A program made the position numbers and the translations under genes. The notes under the pieces were generated by a model. It saw nothing but the letters and a program-made list of their open reading frames with translations, was not told the DNA's origin and ran no database searches. Below, piece after piece: positions 1 to 7,823 of a DNA stretch of 12,236 bases; the first letter of the stretch is position 1; every line of letters starts with the position of its first letter. Source of the DNA: Candidatus Dojkabacteria bacterium UBA2222 (GTDB lineage Bacteria > Patescibacteriota > Dojkabacteria > SC72); the NCBI GenBank assembly GCA_002328465.1, contig DCUE01000021.1, positions 1 to 12,236 on the forward strand, written 5' to 3'.

Positions 1-777
1 GAAGAGATAGTGCATGTATACAATAGAGTGGATCCAGTAGATGATTTTGAGATTGTACAGGCTGAATTGATTCTAAAAGATATAGAGGTTGTAGAGAAAA
101 AATACGATACTGTTAAAAGAAACTCAAGATCTGGAGTAACTGAAAGTATAGGATTAGAATTAAGTACATTGGAGAAGGTATTAAAGTGGTTAAATGAGGG
201 GAAACCAGTAATAGATATGGTGTTGAACAAGGAAGAGAGTGCAATAGTTAGAGAGATGTGGTTACTAACAAATAAACAAAGAGTATTTGTTCTAAATTGT
301 AAGGAGGGATTGGAGGAGACAAATATCAAGAAATGGAAGGAACAGTTAGGTAGTATTTCAGAAGATAGCTCATATACATATGTATTGGAGGTAGATGTTA
401 AACTCCTTTCGGATTTAGCAAGTATGAAAGAAGAGGAACTAAATGAGTATATAGAGTTGCTTGGGAAGAGGCCTGTTACGGTTGAGGATGTGATTATGGG
501 TGCTTACAACAGGTTGAACTTAATTACTTTCTATACTGGTTCTCAAAAAGAGTGTAATGCATGGAGTATAGAAAGAGGTGCAGATGTGAAAAGTGCTGCA
601 AGTGTAATACATACTGATTTAGGAAAGAATTTTATCACAGCAGATGTAGTAAATGTAGATAGAATGTTAGAAGTAGGGGGGTGGAATAGGGCAAAGGAAG
701 AGGGTATAATTAAGAATCATGGTAGAGAATATATAGTTGAGGATGGTGACTATATTATCATTTTAGCCAATACTTAA
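1..777 (+). CDS. ychF: YchF/OLA1-type ATPase, C-terminal part (5' end outside window)
   Basis: Partial gene: the frame is open from base 1, and the GTG at 10 lies inside the protein (VHVYNRVDPV matches the conserved VHV..xVDPxxD stretch that follows the G3 region), so it is not a start. About 258 of the usual 360 or so residues remain. Visible parts are the helical A domain (about residues 20-90), the NxxE motif as NCKE near residue 99, which gives this Obg-related family ATP rather than GTP preference, and a C-terminal TGS domain (about 170-258) with the diagnostic ITFYTG, AWSIERG, VIHTDLGKNFITADV and YIVEDGDYI blocks. The P-loop lies upstream of the window. YchF is a cytoplasmic, ribosome-associated ATPase linked to stress responses. 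The gene ends in TAA, with no hairpin between it and the rpsF promoter. Confidence 0.95.
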   Translation, partial: EEIVHVYNRVDPVDDFEIVQAELILKDIEVVEKKYDTVKRNSRSGVTESIGLELSTLEKVLKWLNEGKPVIDMVLNKEESAIVREMWLLTNKQRVFVLNCKEGLEETNIKKWKEQLGSISEDSSYTYVLEVDVKLLSDLASMKEEELNEYIELLGKRPVTVEDVIMGAYNRLNLITFYTGSQKECNAWSIERGADVKSAASVIHTDLGKNFITADVVNVDRMLEVGGWNRAKEEGIIKNHGREYIVEDGDYIIILANT

Positions 778-782
778 TACGA

Positions 783-811
783 TTGTAATATATCGTTTTT
801 TCTGCTAAAAT
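783..811 (+). promoter_or_regulatory. Promoter of the rpsF-ssb-rpsR operon (predicted)
   Basis: The -35 is TTGTAA (783-788), followed by a 17-nt spacer and the -10 TAAAAT (806-811), with an extended -10 TGC just upstream (803-805). The predicted transcription start is near 818, giving a leader of about 27 nt to the rpsF ATG at 846. That leader has no Shine-Dalgarno sequence. The promoter follows the ychF stop directly, so the ribosomal operon can be transcribed independently of ychF. Seen by eye only. Confidence 0.55.
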
Positions 812-845
812 CCATTCGCTAAGTTAAAATAGATAACATATATAG

Positions 846-1199
846 ATGGCAGTAGATAAGAAGAAAATGAGAACGTATGAATTTATGGTTGCTCTTAAAC
901 CACTTTTACCAGATGATTTGAGGAAGAGTGTACACAAGGAGTTTACTGAAATGATGTCAAAAGATGGGGGAGAAGTATTGGATGTTGATGTCTGGGGTAA
1001 GAGGTATCTCTCATATAAAATCCAAGGACATAATGAGGGTTATTATATTGTATATAACTTCGAAAATCTTCCTAGCAATATTAATGAGATGAAAAGATTA
1101 TTACAATTAAGACAGGAAATCCTTAGGTTTATGATTATAGAGGTTGATAATATAGAGAAAATAGGGAAGGGAATTAAGAAAAAAGAAATAGAAGTTTAG
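846..1199 (+). CDS. rpsF: 30S ribosomal protein bS6
   Basis: This 117-residue protein matches bS6, which binds 16S rRNA in the platform of the small subunit together with bS18. Landmarks are the RTYEFMVALKP start of the ferredoxin-like fold, the DVDVWGKRYLSYKI strand (standard DWGrRxLAYpI), the GYYIVYNFE strand, and RQEILRFMIIEV near the end. It heads the rpsF-ssb-rpsR cluster. The start is not fully settled: bS6 usually begins M-R/K-x-Y-E, which would be the ATG at 867, whereas the ATG at 846 adds seven residues (MAVDKKK). Neither has a convincing SD. The C-terminus ends in a short lysine-rich tail. 63 nt separate it from ssb. Confidence 0.95.
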   Translation: MAVDKKKMRTYEFMVALKPLLPDDLRKSVHKEFTEMMSKDGGEVLDVDVWGKRYLSYKIQGHNEGYYIVYNFENLPSNINEMKRLLQLRQEILRFMIIEVDNIEKIGKGIKKKEIEV

Positions 1200-1262
1200 T
1201 TAAATATTTTTTAATAAAAGGCTGTTAATATTAAGGTAAGTTAAATTTATATATATACAAAA

Positions 1263-1739
1263 ATGTCAGCAAGGTCTTTAAACAAGGTTCAGTTGATAGG
1301 TAACTTAACAAGAGAACCAGAGATAAGATACACAACAGGTGGAACACCAGTTGTAACATTTGGAATGGCAACTAACAAGTCCTGGAAAGATCAGGATGGT
1401 AATGTAAAAGAGGTCGCAGAATTCCATAACATAGTAGCTTGGAATAAAATGGCAGAGATATGTCAGCAATTACTCGCTAAGGGTATGAAGGTTTATATAG
1501 AGGGTTCACTTACTACTAGGTCTTGGGAGGCAGAGGATGGTTCTACAAGATATAAGACAGAAGTAAGAGTAAATGATATGATTCTTTTGGATAGTAAAGG
1601 TAAGCAGGGAGCTGGTTTAGATAACGAGGCTTCTCATGCCCAACAAGAGGAAGAGGTTGTTGCAGAAGAGGTATCAACAACAACAGATGATTCTACAGGA
1701 AATGAAGATCCTTTAGAGGATTCAGATTTACCATTTTAA
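1263..1739 (+). CDS. ssb: Single-stranded DNA-binding protein
   Basis: This is a 158-residue SSB. Residues 1-110 form the OB fold, with the family blocks LNKVQLIGNLTREPEIRYT, VVTFGMATN, EFHNIVAWNKMAE and GMKVYIEGSL. Residues 111-152 are a low-complexity, acidic and Thr/Ser/Gln-rich linker. The last residues, DPLEDSDLPF, form the acidic tip with terminal P-F that SSBs use to recruit replication and repair partners. It coats single-stranded DNA during replication, recombination and repair. Its place between rpsF and rpsR is the classic arrangement. The 20 bases before the ATG are almost pure A/T (TATATATAC then AAAA) with no SD, and a TATATA ends 7 nt before the ATG, so a start-proximal transcript is possible but its -35 is poor. 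Confidence 0.97.
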   Translation: MSARSLNKVQLIGNLTREPEIRYTTGGTPVVTFGMATNKSWKDQDGNVKEVAEFHNIVAWNKMAEICQQLLAKGMKVYIEGSLTTRSWEAEDGSTRYKTEVRVNDMILLDSKGKQGAGLDNEASHAQQEEEVVAEEVSTTTDDSTGNEDPLEDSDLPF

Positions 1740-1757
1740 TTTGTTTAGTATTGCGTA

Positions 1758-2108
1758 ATGGACGAAGGAAAGATAAAAGAAGAGAAAGTATTAATAGCTC
1801 CATCTTTAGATGATGTTTTTGATGAGAAAACGGTTACAGAAGAAGAGAGTAGTGATTCATATGGCGGAAAAAAGAAGCAGAGAAGAAGAAGAAAGATAAT
1901 TCAAAACCTATCCTGTCCTTTATGTGATTCCGGAGTTAAGGAAGTATCATATAAAGATGTCTATCAGTTGAAGAAATTCACATCTGTAAGAGGCAAAATT
2001 ATCTCTGTTGAGAAGTCAGGTGCATGTCACAGACATCAGAAACAGCTTACTAGGGCTATTAAAAGAGCAAGATTTATGGCACTATTACCCTATGTAGCTA
2101 GAGAATAG
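1758..2108 (+). CDS. rpsR: 30S ribosomal protein bS18 with N-terminal extension
   Basis: The core bS18 fold occupies about residues 38-116: the basic KKKQRRRRK start, SCPLCDSGVKEVSYKDVYQL, FTSVRGKIIS, and the highly conserved HRHQKQLTRAIKRARFMALLPYV. The pair in CPLC plus the later GACHRH gives a Cys-containing, potentially zinc-binding version. bS18 binds bS6 on the platform of the 30S subunit. The usual length is about 75 residues; this protein has some 38 extra N-terminal residues, acidic and probably disordered. It starts 18 nt after ssb with no SD and ends the operon, and the terminator follows 24 nt after its stop. Confidence 0.95.
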   Translation: MDEGKIKEEKVLIAPSLDDVFDEKTVTEEESSDSYGGKKKQRRRRKIIQNLSCPLCDSGVKEVSYKDVYQLKKFTSVRGKIISVEKSGACHRHQKQLTRAIKRARFMALLPYVARE

Positions 2109-2131
2109 TAGTAGATAGTACATTGATTTTT

Positions 2132-2158
2132 AAGGGGGGTAATATTACCCCCTTTTTA
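2132..2158 (+). terminator. Rho-independent terminator after rpsR
   Basis: GGGGGTA (2135-2141) pairs with TACCCCC (2146-2152) around ATAT, and the central 18 bases form a perfect palindrome. A run of five T (2153-2157) follows at once. It lies just after rpsR and closes the ribosomal operon. The next gene begins 39 nt later. Confidence 0.88.
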
Positions 2159-2196
2159 TTTCAAAAAGAGTATTAAACTGGTAAACTATTACTGTT

Positions 2197-3570
2197 ATGG
2201 ATATACTGCCGATACTAAAACAGAATGCATTTCTCACATTGTTGATAAAAGACAATTCCATATTTGCTAATTTGGCATACTCTGATTTGGCCGCAGAAAG
2301 GACATATATTCTTTCTGAAAGTACCGACCTATCACCTTTAAAATTCAGGTTAGATGATTCTACTTTTACGAAAGGTTTTTGGTTTGAATACTTCAATTCA
2401 TTAGAAAGGATGTTTGATTGGGATATCGTTAATAGAGATTTTGAAGGTAGTTTCCGAATTAAGAAATTTGTAAAAGAGGAGGTAGGGGTTTCAGGAATAA
2501 AAGTATTGATTGATGATAATCAGCCCTTCTTTAAGAATATTTTTACATCTTTGAAAGAGTTCTCAAATGATATTGCCTTGAAAGTTTTGGATGATAAATA
2601 TATGGAGGTAATAAGTAAGGGGGTAATGGAAAGATTAGGGTATAATGATGTCATCTGGATTGATTTAGATATCTCGCATTTTTCAATTTACAGAACACAA
2701 TTAATCCAAACTCAAGCAGGGATATTTAGTAAAGAGATTGAACGAGAAATTAAATTCTCTTCCTCTAAGATAGATTGGAATAATGAGATAGGGCTTATTG
2801 ATTTTGTAAAGAGTTCCAAACTTCAAGCTTTTTTAGCAGTTGATTCCTCTTCTGAGGATATATCTAATAAATGGGCAAATTTTGTAGCGCATAATAGTGA
2901 ATATATTTCAGATCCTGTATTACATGATATATTGAGGGCTTTTACAACTCTTCAACTACTGTCTTTAAAACAATCCAACAGAGAGAAGCTAGACGGTATT
3001 GTCGGAGAAAACTGTGGGATATTTGTATCGGGAAATATTGGGAAATTGCTTAAAAGAAGGGAACTCCTCATTTCTCTTATCGATGGTTTAGAGCTAGAGG
3101 GTAATATCGATTTGTATATCGATGAAGAGAACAAGGTACTTTCTTTTGGAAAGAGTATGATGGAGAAGGAAATTTCTCAAGATATAGTTGTTTTTAAAGG
3201 GGATATATTGCCAAAGGTATTGAAGGTGTTAATCCCAGACATACCTTCTAGAAGTAAAAATAAAATTATTTTCTCTGGGAAATATCTTGCTCAGAATACA
3301 GAATCAAAAGATATTTTTGCATTAGGTTCTATTCTTCAGTTTATGAAATTACCAGAATTAGAGGAGAAAGTTATAATAGAGGGGGTATTAAAAAATGGGG
3401 CTGTATTTTCTCATTTCAACTCCTCGGGTGTACAGTTTATGTCTGACAAAAAGGGAGTGTTATACGAGTACTTAGTTGTAGATGGAAGATCAAGGCCAAT
3501 AATATACGGTCCTTCAGTTCAAAACAATATGATTAAATTAAAGATTTGGGGAGATGGAGATAAGGAGTAG
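2197..3570 (+). CDS. Divergent actin-like (MutL-type) protein, function unknown
   Basis: I recognise no characterised function. The 457 residues resemble, from memory, a Chloroflexi/CPR family related to the glutamate-mutase-associated MutL proteins of the actin-like ATPase superfamily. Residues 151-166 (VIWIDLDISHFSIYR) sit where a phosphate-binding strand (normally DLG..T.. then a hydrophobic strand) would be, but the usual Gly is Asp. Residues 271-318 (GIFVSGN, then LLISLIDGLELEG, then a hydrophobic strand) match the adenosine-side region (GGVL, then LLDALQP.G). Residues 330-450 are a separate C-terminal region ending in the LVVDGRSRP block. No clear N-terminal DxGS is present, so nucleotide binding is doubtful. 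It has no signal peptide or membrane segment. The start is firm: an in-frame TAA lies at 2182-2184 and ATG 2197 is the first start after it, without an SD. Its 3' end overlaps the next gene by 17 nt, implying coupled expression. Confidence 0.6.
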   Translation: MDILPILKQNAFLTLLIKDNSIFANLAYSDLAAERTYILSESTDLSPLKFRLDDSTFTKGFWFEYFNSLERMFDWDIVNRDFEGSFRIKKFVKEEVGVSGIKVLIDDNQPFFKNIFTSLKEFSNDIALKVLDDKYMEVISKGVMERLGYNDVIWIDLDISHFSIYRTQLIQTQAGIFSKEIEREIKFSSSKIDWNNEIGLIDFVKSSKLQAFLAVDSSSEDISNKWANFVAHNSEYISDPVLHDILRAFTTLQLLSLKQSNREKLDGIVGENCGIFVSGNIGKLLKRRELLISLIDGLELEGNIDLYIDEENKVLSFGKSMMEKEISQDIVVFKGDILPKVLKVLIPDIPSRSKNKIIFSGKYLAQNTESKDIFALGSILQFMKLPELEEKVIIEGVLKNGAVFSHFNSSGVQFMSDKKGVLYEYLVVDGRSRPIIYGPSVQNNMIKLKIWGDGDKE

Positions 3571-4561
3571 GATTTTTGAAAAATATGCAGATTACAGATT
3601 TAAAATACCCTTAAGAGATGGCGATAGAGCAATAGTAAAAGAGGGTAAGGTTAAAATTGGAGATATTCTTCTAGAGAGATCGTCTAGTCCATTGAAAAAA
3701 TCTTTAAGCGTTCCGAAGGTATTGGGTTGTAAGAACGAAGAGTGTGAGAAGTATGTTACAAGAGTGAACGGTGAATACGTTGAGGAGGGAGAGATTCTAG
3801 CTCAAAGGACATCTTCAGGTAAATTATCAGTGACTGAATTGATTTCTCCCATCAATGGAGTCCTAGATTTATCGAGAATTAAGCAGGGCTATATTGATAT
3901 TTTGGGAGAGGAGAGTGTATCAACAGTGAAGAGTGATTTTGTAGGAACTGTAGAGACCGTTAATCCAGTAGATGGATTAGTTGTTACAACAGACGCCATT
4001 GTGATTGATGGAGTTGTGAGTAGCAAGAATGAAGATAAGTTTTTTGGAACTCTAGAGATATTGGGTGATGGAAACACTATTTTAACAGAGGAAGGACTTG
4101 AAGATGATTATAGGGGGAAAATTGTTTGGGTTGGTCCATATCTTTACAACAGAGTAGCTATTGAACTGTTTGAGAGGGGTGCTGTAGCAGTTATAACTTA
4201 CGCTATGTCATATACAGAATTCAGAAATATCGGATTGCCTGTAATGATATTAGGGGGATTCGGTCCTGTTCATTGTGATTTAGATTTTATAAAGAAGTTT
4301 GTTTCATTTAAATCAAAATTTGCTATGTTAGATACATTTGAGAACCAGCTATTTATTCTTTCAGATTCAGAGATAAAGAATAGGGGGTGGTTTGTTGATC
4401 AATATATTAATCAGACTGTAATTTCAAGATCAGTTTCTTCATATGGATATATTGGGAAGATTTTAGAATATGATCAGGATAGTCAAAATGTACTAGTAGA
4501 TTTCAAAAAAAGAGGGACTTCTTTAATGAATATTGGACTGTTAGACTTTATAGATTTGTAA
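3554..4561 (+). CDS. Conserved partner of the actin-like protein, function unknown
   Basis: A 335-residue protein of unknown role whose ATG lies inside the end of the previous gene (17-nt overlap), so the two are probably co-translated. Residues 15-125 contain two short barrel-like repeats of the kind seen in hybrid-motif or lipoyl-like modules (RDGDRAIVKEGKVKIGDILLE; YVEEGEILAQ, then LISPINGVLD). Residues 128-170 (GTVETVNPVDGLVVTT onward) and 186-245 (GKIVWVG, RGAVAVIT, GLPVMILGGFGPV) resemble, from memory, the gene found beside MutL-like proteins in Chloroflexi, in which a GTV..V block is followed by a GI+ then LP..+TEGFG block. Residues 295-335 form a small beta module (YGYIGKILEY, VLVDF, NIGLLDFIDL) like a KOW/SH3 barrel. 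It has no signal peptide. GGGGAG sits directly against the ATG, too close to act as a normal SD. Confidence 0.55.
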   Translation: MEIRSRIFEKYADYRFKIPLRDGDRAIVKEGKVKIGDILLERSSSPLKKSLSVPKVLGCKNEECEKYVTRVNGEYVEEGEILAQRTSSGKLSVTELISPINGVLDLSRIKQGYIDILGEESVSTVKSDFVGTVETVNPVDGLVVTTDAIVIDGVVSSKNEDKFFGTLEILGDGNTILTEEGLEDDYRGKIVWVGPYLYNRVAIELFERGAVAVITYAMSYTEFRNIGLPVMILGGFGPVHCDLDFIKKFVSFKSKFAMLDTFENQLFILSDSEIKNRGWFVDQYINQTVISRSVSSYGYIGKILEYDQDSQNVLVDFKKRGTSLMNIGLLDFIDL

Positions 4562-4585
4562 TAATGATTAGATACGGAATATAAT
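4556..4585 (+). promoter_or_regulatory. Candidate promoter for the protease pair
   Basis: The -35 TTGTAA (4556-4561) overlaps the TAA of the upstream gene. An 18-nt spacer leads to a perfect -10 TATAAT (4580-4585). The predicted start near 4592 gives a leader of about 26 nt with no SD. A second possible -10, TATAAA (4602-4607), would put the start within a few bases of the ATG at 4618, but it has no clear -35. The -35 hexamer is the same as at rpsF. Confidence 0.45.
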
Positions 4586-4617
4586 GGAACTTAGTTTTAC
4601 TTATAAAATTTCATAAT

Positions 4618-5835
4618 ATGCAAAAAGAGAACAATGGAGGAAGAATTTTCGGGGTTTTAATGCTCACAGTAGTTGCATTCTGTTTTGGGGTAATATTTGG
4701 AAGAAGTATTGTACCAAATGCAGAAGGGCTCCTTTCAATTAAAAGCTCTAGGAATGTAGATATTAATTTATTCTGGGAAGTATGGAACATATTAGAGGCA
4801 AGATATGTAGAAAAAGACAAGGTCACAGAGGAGGAGAAAATATACGGTGCTGTTAAGGGACTAGTTGATTCTTACGGAGACCAAGCAACAGTTTTCCTTA
4901 CTCCAGAGGAGACAAAGAGTTTTAATGATTCGAATAGTGGAAAATATTTTGAAGGGATAGGTGCTGAATTAGGATATGATAACGGGGCAATAATTATTGT
5001 TACACCACTAGATGGTTCACCTGCTAAAGAGGCAGGTATAAGGGCTGGAGACTATATCTTAGCTATTGATGATTATGAGGTAAAGAATGGTGATAATGTG
5101 TATGAAATTGTTCAAAAGATTAGGGGAGAGGCAGGTACAAAAGTAAAATTGAAGGTATTGCATAAAGGGGATTTAGAACCTGTCGAAATAGATATTACAA
5201 GAGGAGAGATAACTGTTCCAAGTATTACATTATCATATGTTGGAGATAAAAAGGATGTTGCATATATCGATATAGCAAGGTTTACGGAAGCATCCTTAAT
5301 AGAGTGGAATGAGAAATGGGATGAAGCAGTTGAAGATATAACCTCCAAGAAAATTAATAAGATTGTGATTGATTTGAGGGGTAATCCAGGAGGATATTTT
5401 GATGCAGGGGTATACGCTGCTGATGACTTCTTAGATATAGGGAAGATAATTTCTCAACAAGAGGATGGCAAGGGAAGTGTCCAGACCTTTGATTCAAAAA
5501 AGGGAGGAAGATTAATAGGGAAGAAAGTGATAGTACTTGTAGATGAGGGTAGTGCATCGGCATCTGAGATTTTTGCAGGAGCTTTGCAGCAGAATAAAGT
5601 AGCTACAGTTGTTGGGAACAAGACATACGGTAAGGGTACTGCACAAAGTATAATAGATCTTAGTGGAGGCTCTAGTTTACATGTTACCATCTTGAAGTGG
5701 TTGCTTCCTGATGGCTCTTGGCTAAATAGAGAGAATTCTATTACTCCAGATGTAATTGTCGAGAATACAAAAGAGGACTTCATAAAAGGTATAGATAAGC
5801 AGTATAATAGGGCATTGGAGTTAATAAATAAATAA
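4618..5835 (+). CDS. S41 family carboxy-terminal processing protease (CtpA/CtpB type)
   Basis: 405 residues, the usual length for this family. One N-terminal membrane segment (about 10-28) anchors it, with the protease outside the cytoplasm. A PDZ domain (about 108-196; FEGIGAELGY, SPAKEAGIRAGDYILAIDD) gates access and recognises C-termini. The S41 core follows: IVIDLRGNPGGY (249-260), the catalytic Ser314 in GSASASEIFAGA, Lys339 in TYGKGT and Gln343. The 25-residue Ser-Lys spacing and Lys+4 Gln fit the CtpB catalytic triad. Such enzymes cut regulators or envelope proteins near the C-terminus; the substrate here is unknown. An HtrA-type protease follows 18 nt downstream, so the two probably form one envelope proteolysis operon. 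No SD precedes the ATG. Confidence 0.93.
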   Translation: MQKENNGGRIFGVLMLTVVAFCFGVIFGRSIVPNAEGLLSIKSSRNVDINLFWEVWNILEARYVEKDKVTEEEKIYGAVKGLVDSYGDQATVFLTPEETKSFNDSNSGKYFEGIGAELGYDNGAIIIVTPLDGSPAKEAGIRAGDYILAIDDYEVKNGDNVYEIVQKIRGEAGTKVKLKVLHKGDLEPVEIDITRGEITVPSITLSYVGDKKDVAYIDIARFTEASLIEWNEKWDEAVEDITSKKINKIVIDLRGNPGGYFDAGVYAADDFLDIGKIISQQEDGKGSVQTFDSKKGGRLIGKKVIVLVDEGSASASEIFAGALQQNKVATVVGNKTYGKGTAQSIIDLSGGSSLHVTILKWLLPDGSWLNRENSITPDVIVENTKEDFIKGIDKQYNRALELINK

Positions 5836-5853
5836 TTTGTTAAGGTATTAAAT

Positions 5854-7005
5854 ATGGAAGAAGTTAAAGAGAAAAAAATACCGAAACTAAATTTTGATAA
5901 TTATAGACATCTCAAAGTTTTTGGAGTGGCTCTCTTAGTAATTACATTGGTTATTTGCTTTCTATTGTCCTTTATATTTCTAATCAGATTCTCTGAGCCT
6001 GTAAGGGATTGGGTGACTGGTAGCGATGGGTCTAACGAGAATAACCCAGCAATTACAATCTCGGAAGAAGAGAATTTGATAATTAATGTTGTTAAGGAAT
6101 CTTCTCCTTCAGTTGTCAGTATTGCAATTAGCCAGATTAAACTGAAAAGCGGAGAGGGATTAGTAGATGAAGTTAATAATATAGGAACTGGCTTTATTGT
6201 TGATCCAAATGGAATAATAATCACAAATCAACATGTTGTGTCTGATGTTTCATCTTCATACAAGGTTATAACTAGTGATGGAAAGGAGTACTCTGTTGTG
6301 GAGGTACTTAGAGATGATAGTAATGATATTGCATTGTTAAAGATTGATGCTAAATCGCTTAAATCCTTAGATTTGGGTAACTCAGATACCCTCTTAGTTG
6401 GTCAAACTGTTATAGCAATAGGAACTCCACTGGGGGAGTATGCCGGGAGTGTAACCACGGGGGTCATTAGTGGATTGAATAGGTCGGTTACTACTTCTTC
6501 AGGGTGGTTTGGTTCTACAACGAAAGTATATGAGAATGTTATACAGACAGATGCTGCCGTTAATTCTGGAAACTCTGGTGGCCCACTAATAAGTACGGAG
6601 GGTAAGGTTATTGGTATAAACTTTGCTACAACTGCGAATGCAGACAATATATCGTTTGCATTACCAATAAACATTGTAAAACAAAGATTAGAGGAATACA
6701 GAACATATGGGAAATTTATTAAACCGTATATTGGAATTTCATATCAAATGATTTCAGAATATGAAGCGATGTTTTATAAAGATGTTGTTGCAGGTGCTCT
6801 AGTAATGAATGTGGATCCAGAGGGTCCTGCTTCAAAGGTGGATATAAAGAGGGGAGACATAATAACAAAAGTAAATGAAGATGATGTTAAACAATCTTTC
6901 TCATATATTGTTCAATCATACAAAGTAGGGGAGGAGTTATCTTTGGAAGTTTGGCGTAAGGGAGAGATTAAGAGTATAAAAGTGACTTTAGAGGAAGCTG
7001 AGTAG
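5854..7005 (+). CDS. HtrA/DegP-like trypsin-fold serine protease with one PDZ domain
   Basis: 383 residues. The basic cytoplasmic N-terminus (1-20) is followed by a membrane segment (about 22-44) and a short linker. The trypsin-like domain (about 75-280) has an intact catalytic triad: His127 in TNQHVV, Asp158 in SNDIALLKI, and Ser241 in NSGNSGGPL. The oxyanion and substrate regions GTPLG and NISFALPI are also conserved. A single PDZ domain (about 290-380; KPYIGISY, GPASKVDIKRGDIITKVN) completes the DegS/HtrA-like plan. It probably works outside the membrane as a quality-control protease or chaperone. It starts 18 nt after the S41 protease; only a weak AAGG precedes the start. It ends 5 bp from the convergent prmC, with no terminator visible between them. 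Confidence 0.95.
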   Translation: MEEVKEKKIPKLNFDNYRHLKVFGVALLVITLVICFLLSFIFLIRFSEPVRDWVTGSDGSNENNPAITISEEENLIINVVKESSPSVVSIAISQIKLKSGEGLVDEVNNIGTGFIVDPNGIIITNQHVVSDVSSSYKVITSDGKEYSVVEVLRDDSNDIALLKIDAKSLKSLDLGNSDTLLVGQTVIAIGTPLGEYAGSVTTGVISGLNRSVTTSSGWFGSTTKVYENVIQTDAAVNSGNSGGPLISTEGKVIGINFATTANADNISFALPINIVKQRLEEYRTYGKFIKPYIGISYQMISEYEAMFYKDVVAGALVMNVDPEGPASKVDIKRGDIITKVNEDDVKQSFSYIVQSYKVGEELSLEVWRKGEIKSIKVTLEEAE

Positions 7006-7010
7006 TTTTA

Positions 7011-7823
7011 TTATAACTCTATCTTCAGAAATCTCTCTTTATTAAAACAATCTTTAATTCCTCTTACTTTAGAATTAGGAAAGTACTTCTTAATCAATTT
7101 CTTACTCTCTTTAAAGATAGAGGATTCGGTTTCAATATATATAGATTTGCAATTTAGTTCCTTTGCTTTAATTTGTTCAAACAGCTCTTTATAGTATTGG
7201 AGTCCATCTTCTCCACCATCCAGAGCTAATCTAGGTTCGTATCTCAAAACACTTTTTTCGAGCTTTTCATACTGTTCTGTTGGGATGTACGGCAAATTTG
7301 CAATAATTAGTGTAGGGCCATCAAACTTTGGAACACTTTTTATTAAATTAGTAGTTAACCATCTTACTTTCTTTGTTTTCAATATTTTTTTTCCGTTTAA
7401 TTTTGCAATTTTTAGGGCCTCTTTAGATATATCTGTAGCATAGAAAGAGTAGGGTATATTATCCTTTAACAGAGAGGCGAGAGATATTACAATAGAGCCA
7501 CTGCCTGTTCCTACGTCCACTATATTCTTGATACCATTTTTTTCAATATATTCTTTACACTCGTATACTAATTGCTCTGTTTCTATTCTAGGTATTAAGG
7601 TATCCTTACTAATCTTGAATTCGTTATTACAAAAAATTACAGAGCCTCGGACATATTCCCAGGGTTCCTCTAGGTGTAATCTTTTGAAAATTTCTACCTC
7701 ATTTGAGCGTTTCTTTATATTAAGATACTCTGAAATTTCTCTAGCAATACGATATGCGTCTGGATATTTAATATCATTTAAGAACCGTTGTATTCTGAAA
7801 AGTTTGGATAGATTATTTTGCAT
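7011..7823 (-). CDS. prmC: Release factor glutamine N5-methyltransferase PrmC (HemK)
   Basis: 270 residues, close to the usual 275-280. A small helical N-terminal domain (1-70) binds the release factor. The Rossmann methyltransferase domain follows, with IPRIETEQLV (77-86, standard PRPETE), the SAM-binding DVGTGSGSI (103-111), acidic YATDIS (128-133), and the catalytic N-x-P-Y as NLPY (176-179) where most PrmC have NPPY. EPRLALDGGEDGLQYY is also family-typical. It transfers a methyl group from S-adenosylmethionine to the glutamine of the GGQ motif in release factors. The gene overlaps the end of prfA by 11 nt, so its translation is probably coupled to that of its substrate. No SD is visible. 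Confidence 0.95.
   Translation of the reverse strand: MQNNLSKLFRIQRFLNDIKYPDAYRIAREISEYLNIKKRSNEVEIFKRLHLEEPWEYVRGSVIFCNNEFKISKDTLIPRIETEQLVYECKEYIEKNGIKNIVDVGTGSGSIVISLASLLKDNIPYSFYATDISKEALKIAKLNGKKILKTKKVRWLTTNLIKSVPKFDGPTLIIANLPYIPTEQYEKLEKSVLRYEPRLALDGGEDGLQYYKELFEQIKAKELNCKSIYIETESSIFKESKKLIKKYFPNSKVRGIKDCFNKERFLKIEL

Noticed and set aside
10..12. GTG at 10 as the start of the first gene
   Set aside because: The frame is open back to base 1 and the sequence around it matches the interior of YchF, so the gene is cut by the window edge.
1200..1262. Regulatory RNA or terminator between rpsF and ssb
   Set aside because: The stretch is AT-rich with only short chance complementarity and no G/C stem followed by a T run.
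3889..4077. Minus-strand open frames inside the larger genes
   Set aside because: They lie opposite well-supported coding regions, resemble no family, and reflect codon bias of the sense strand.
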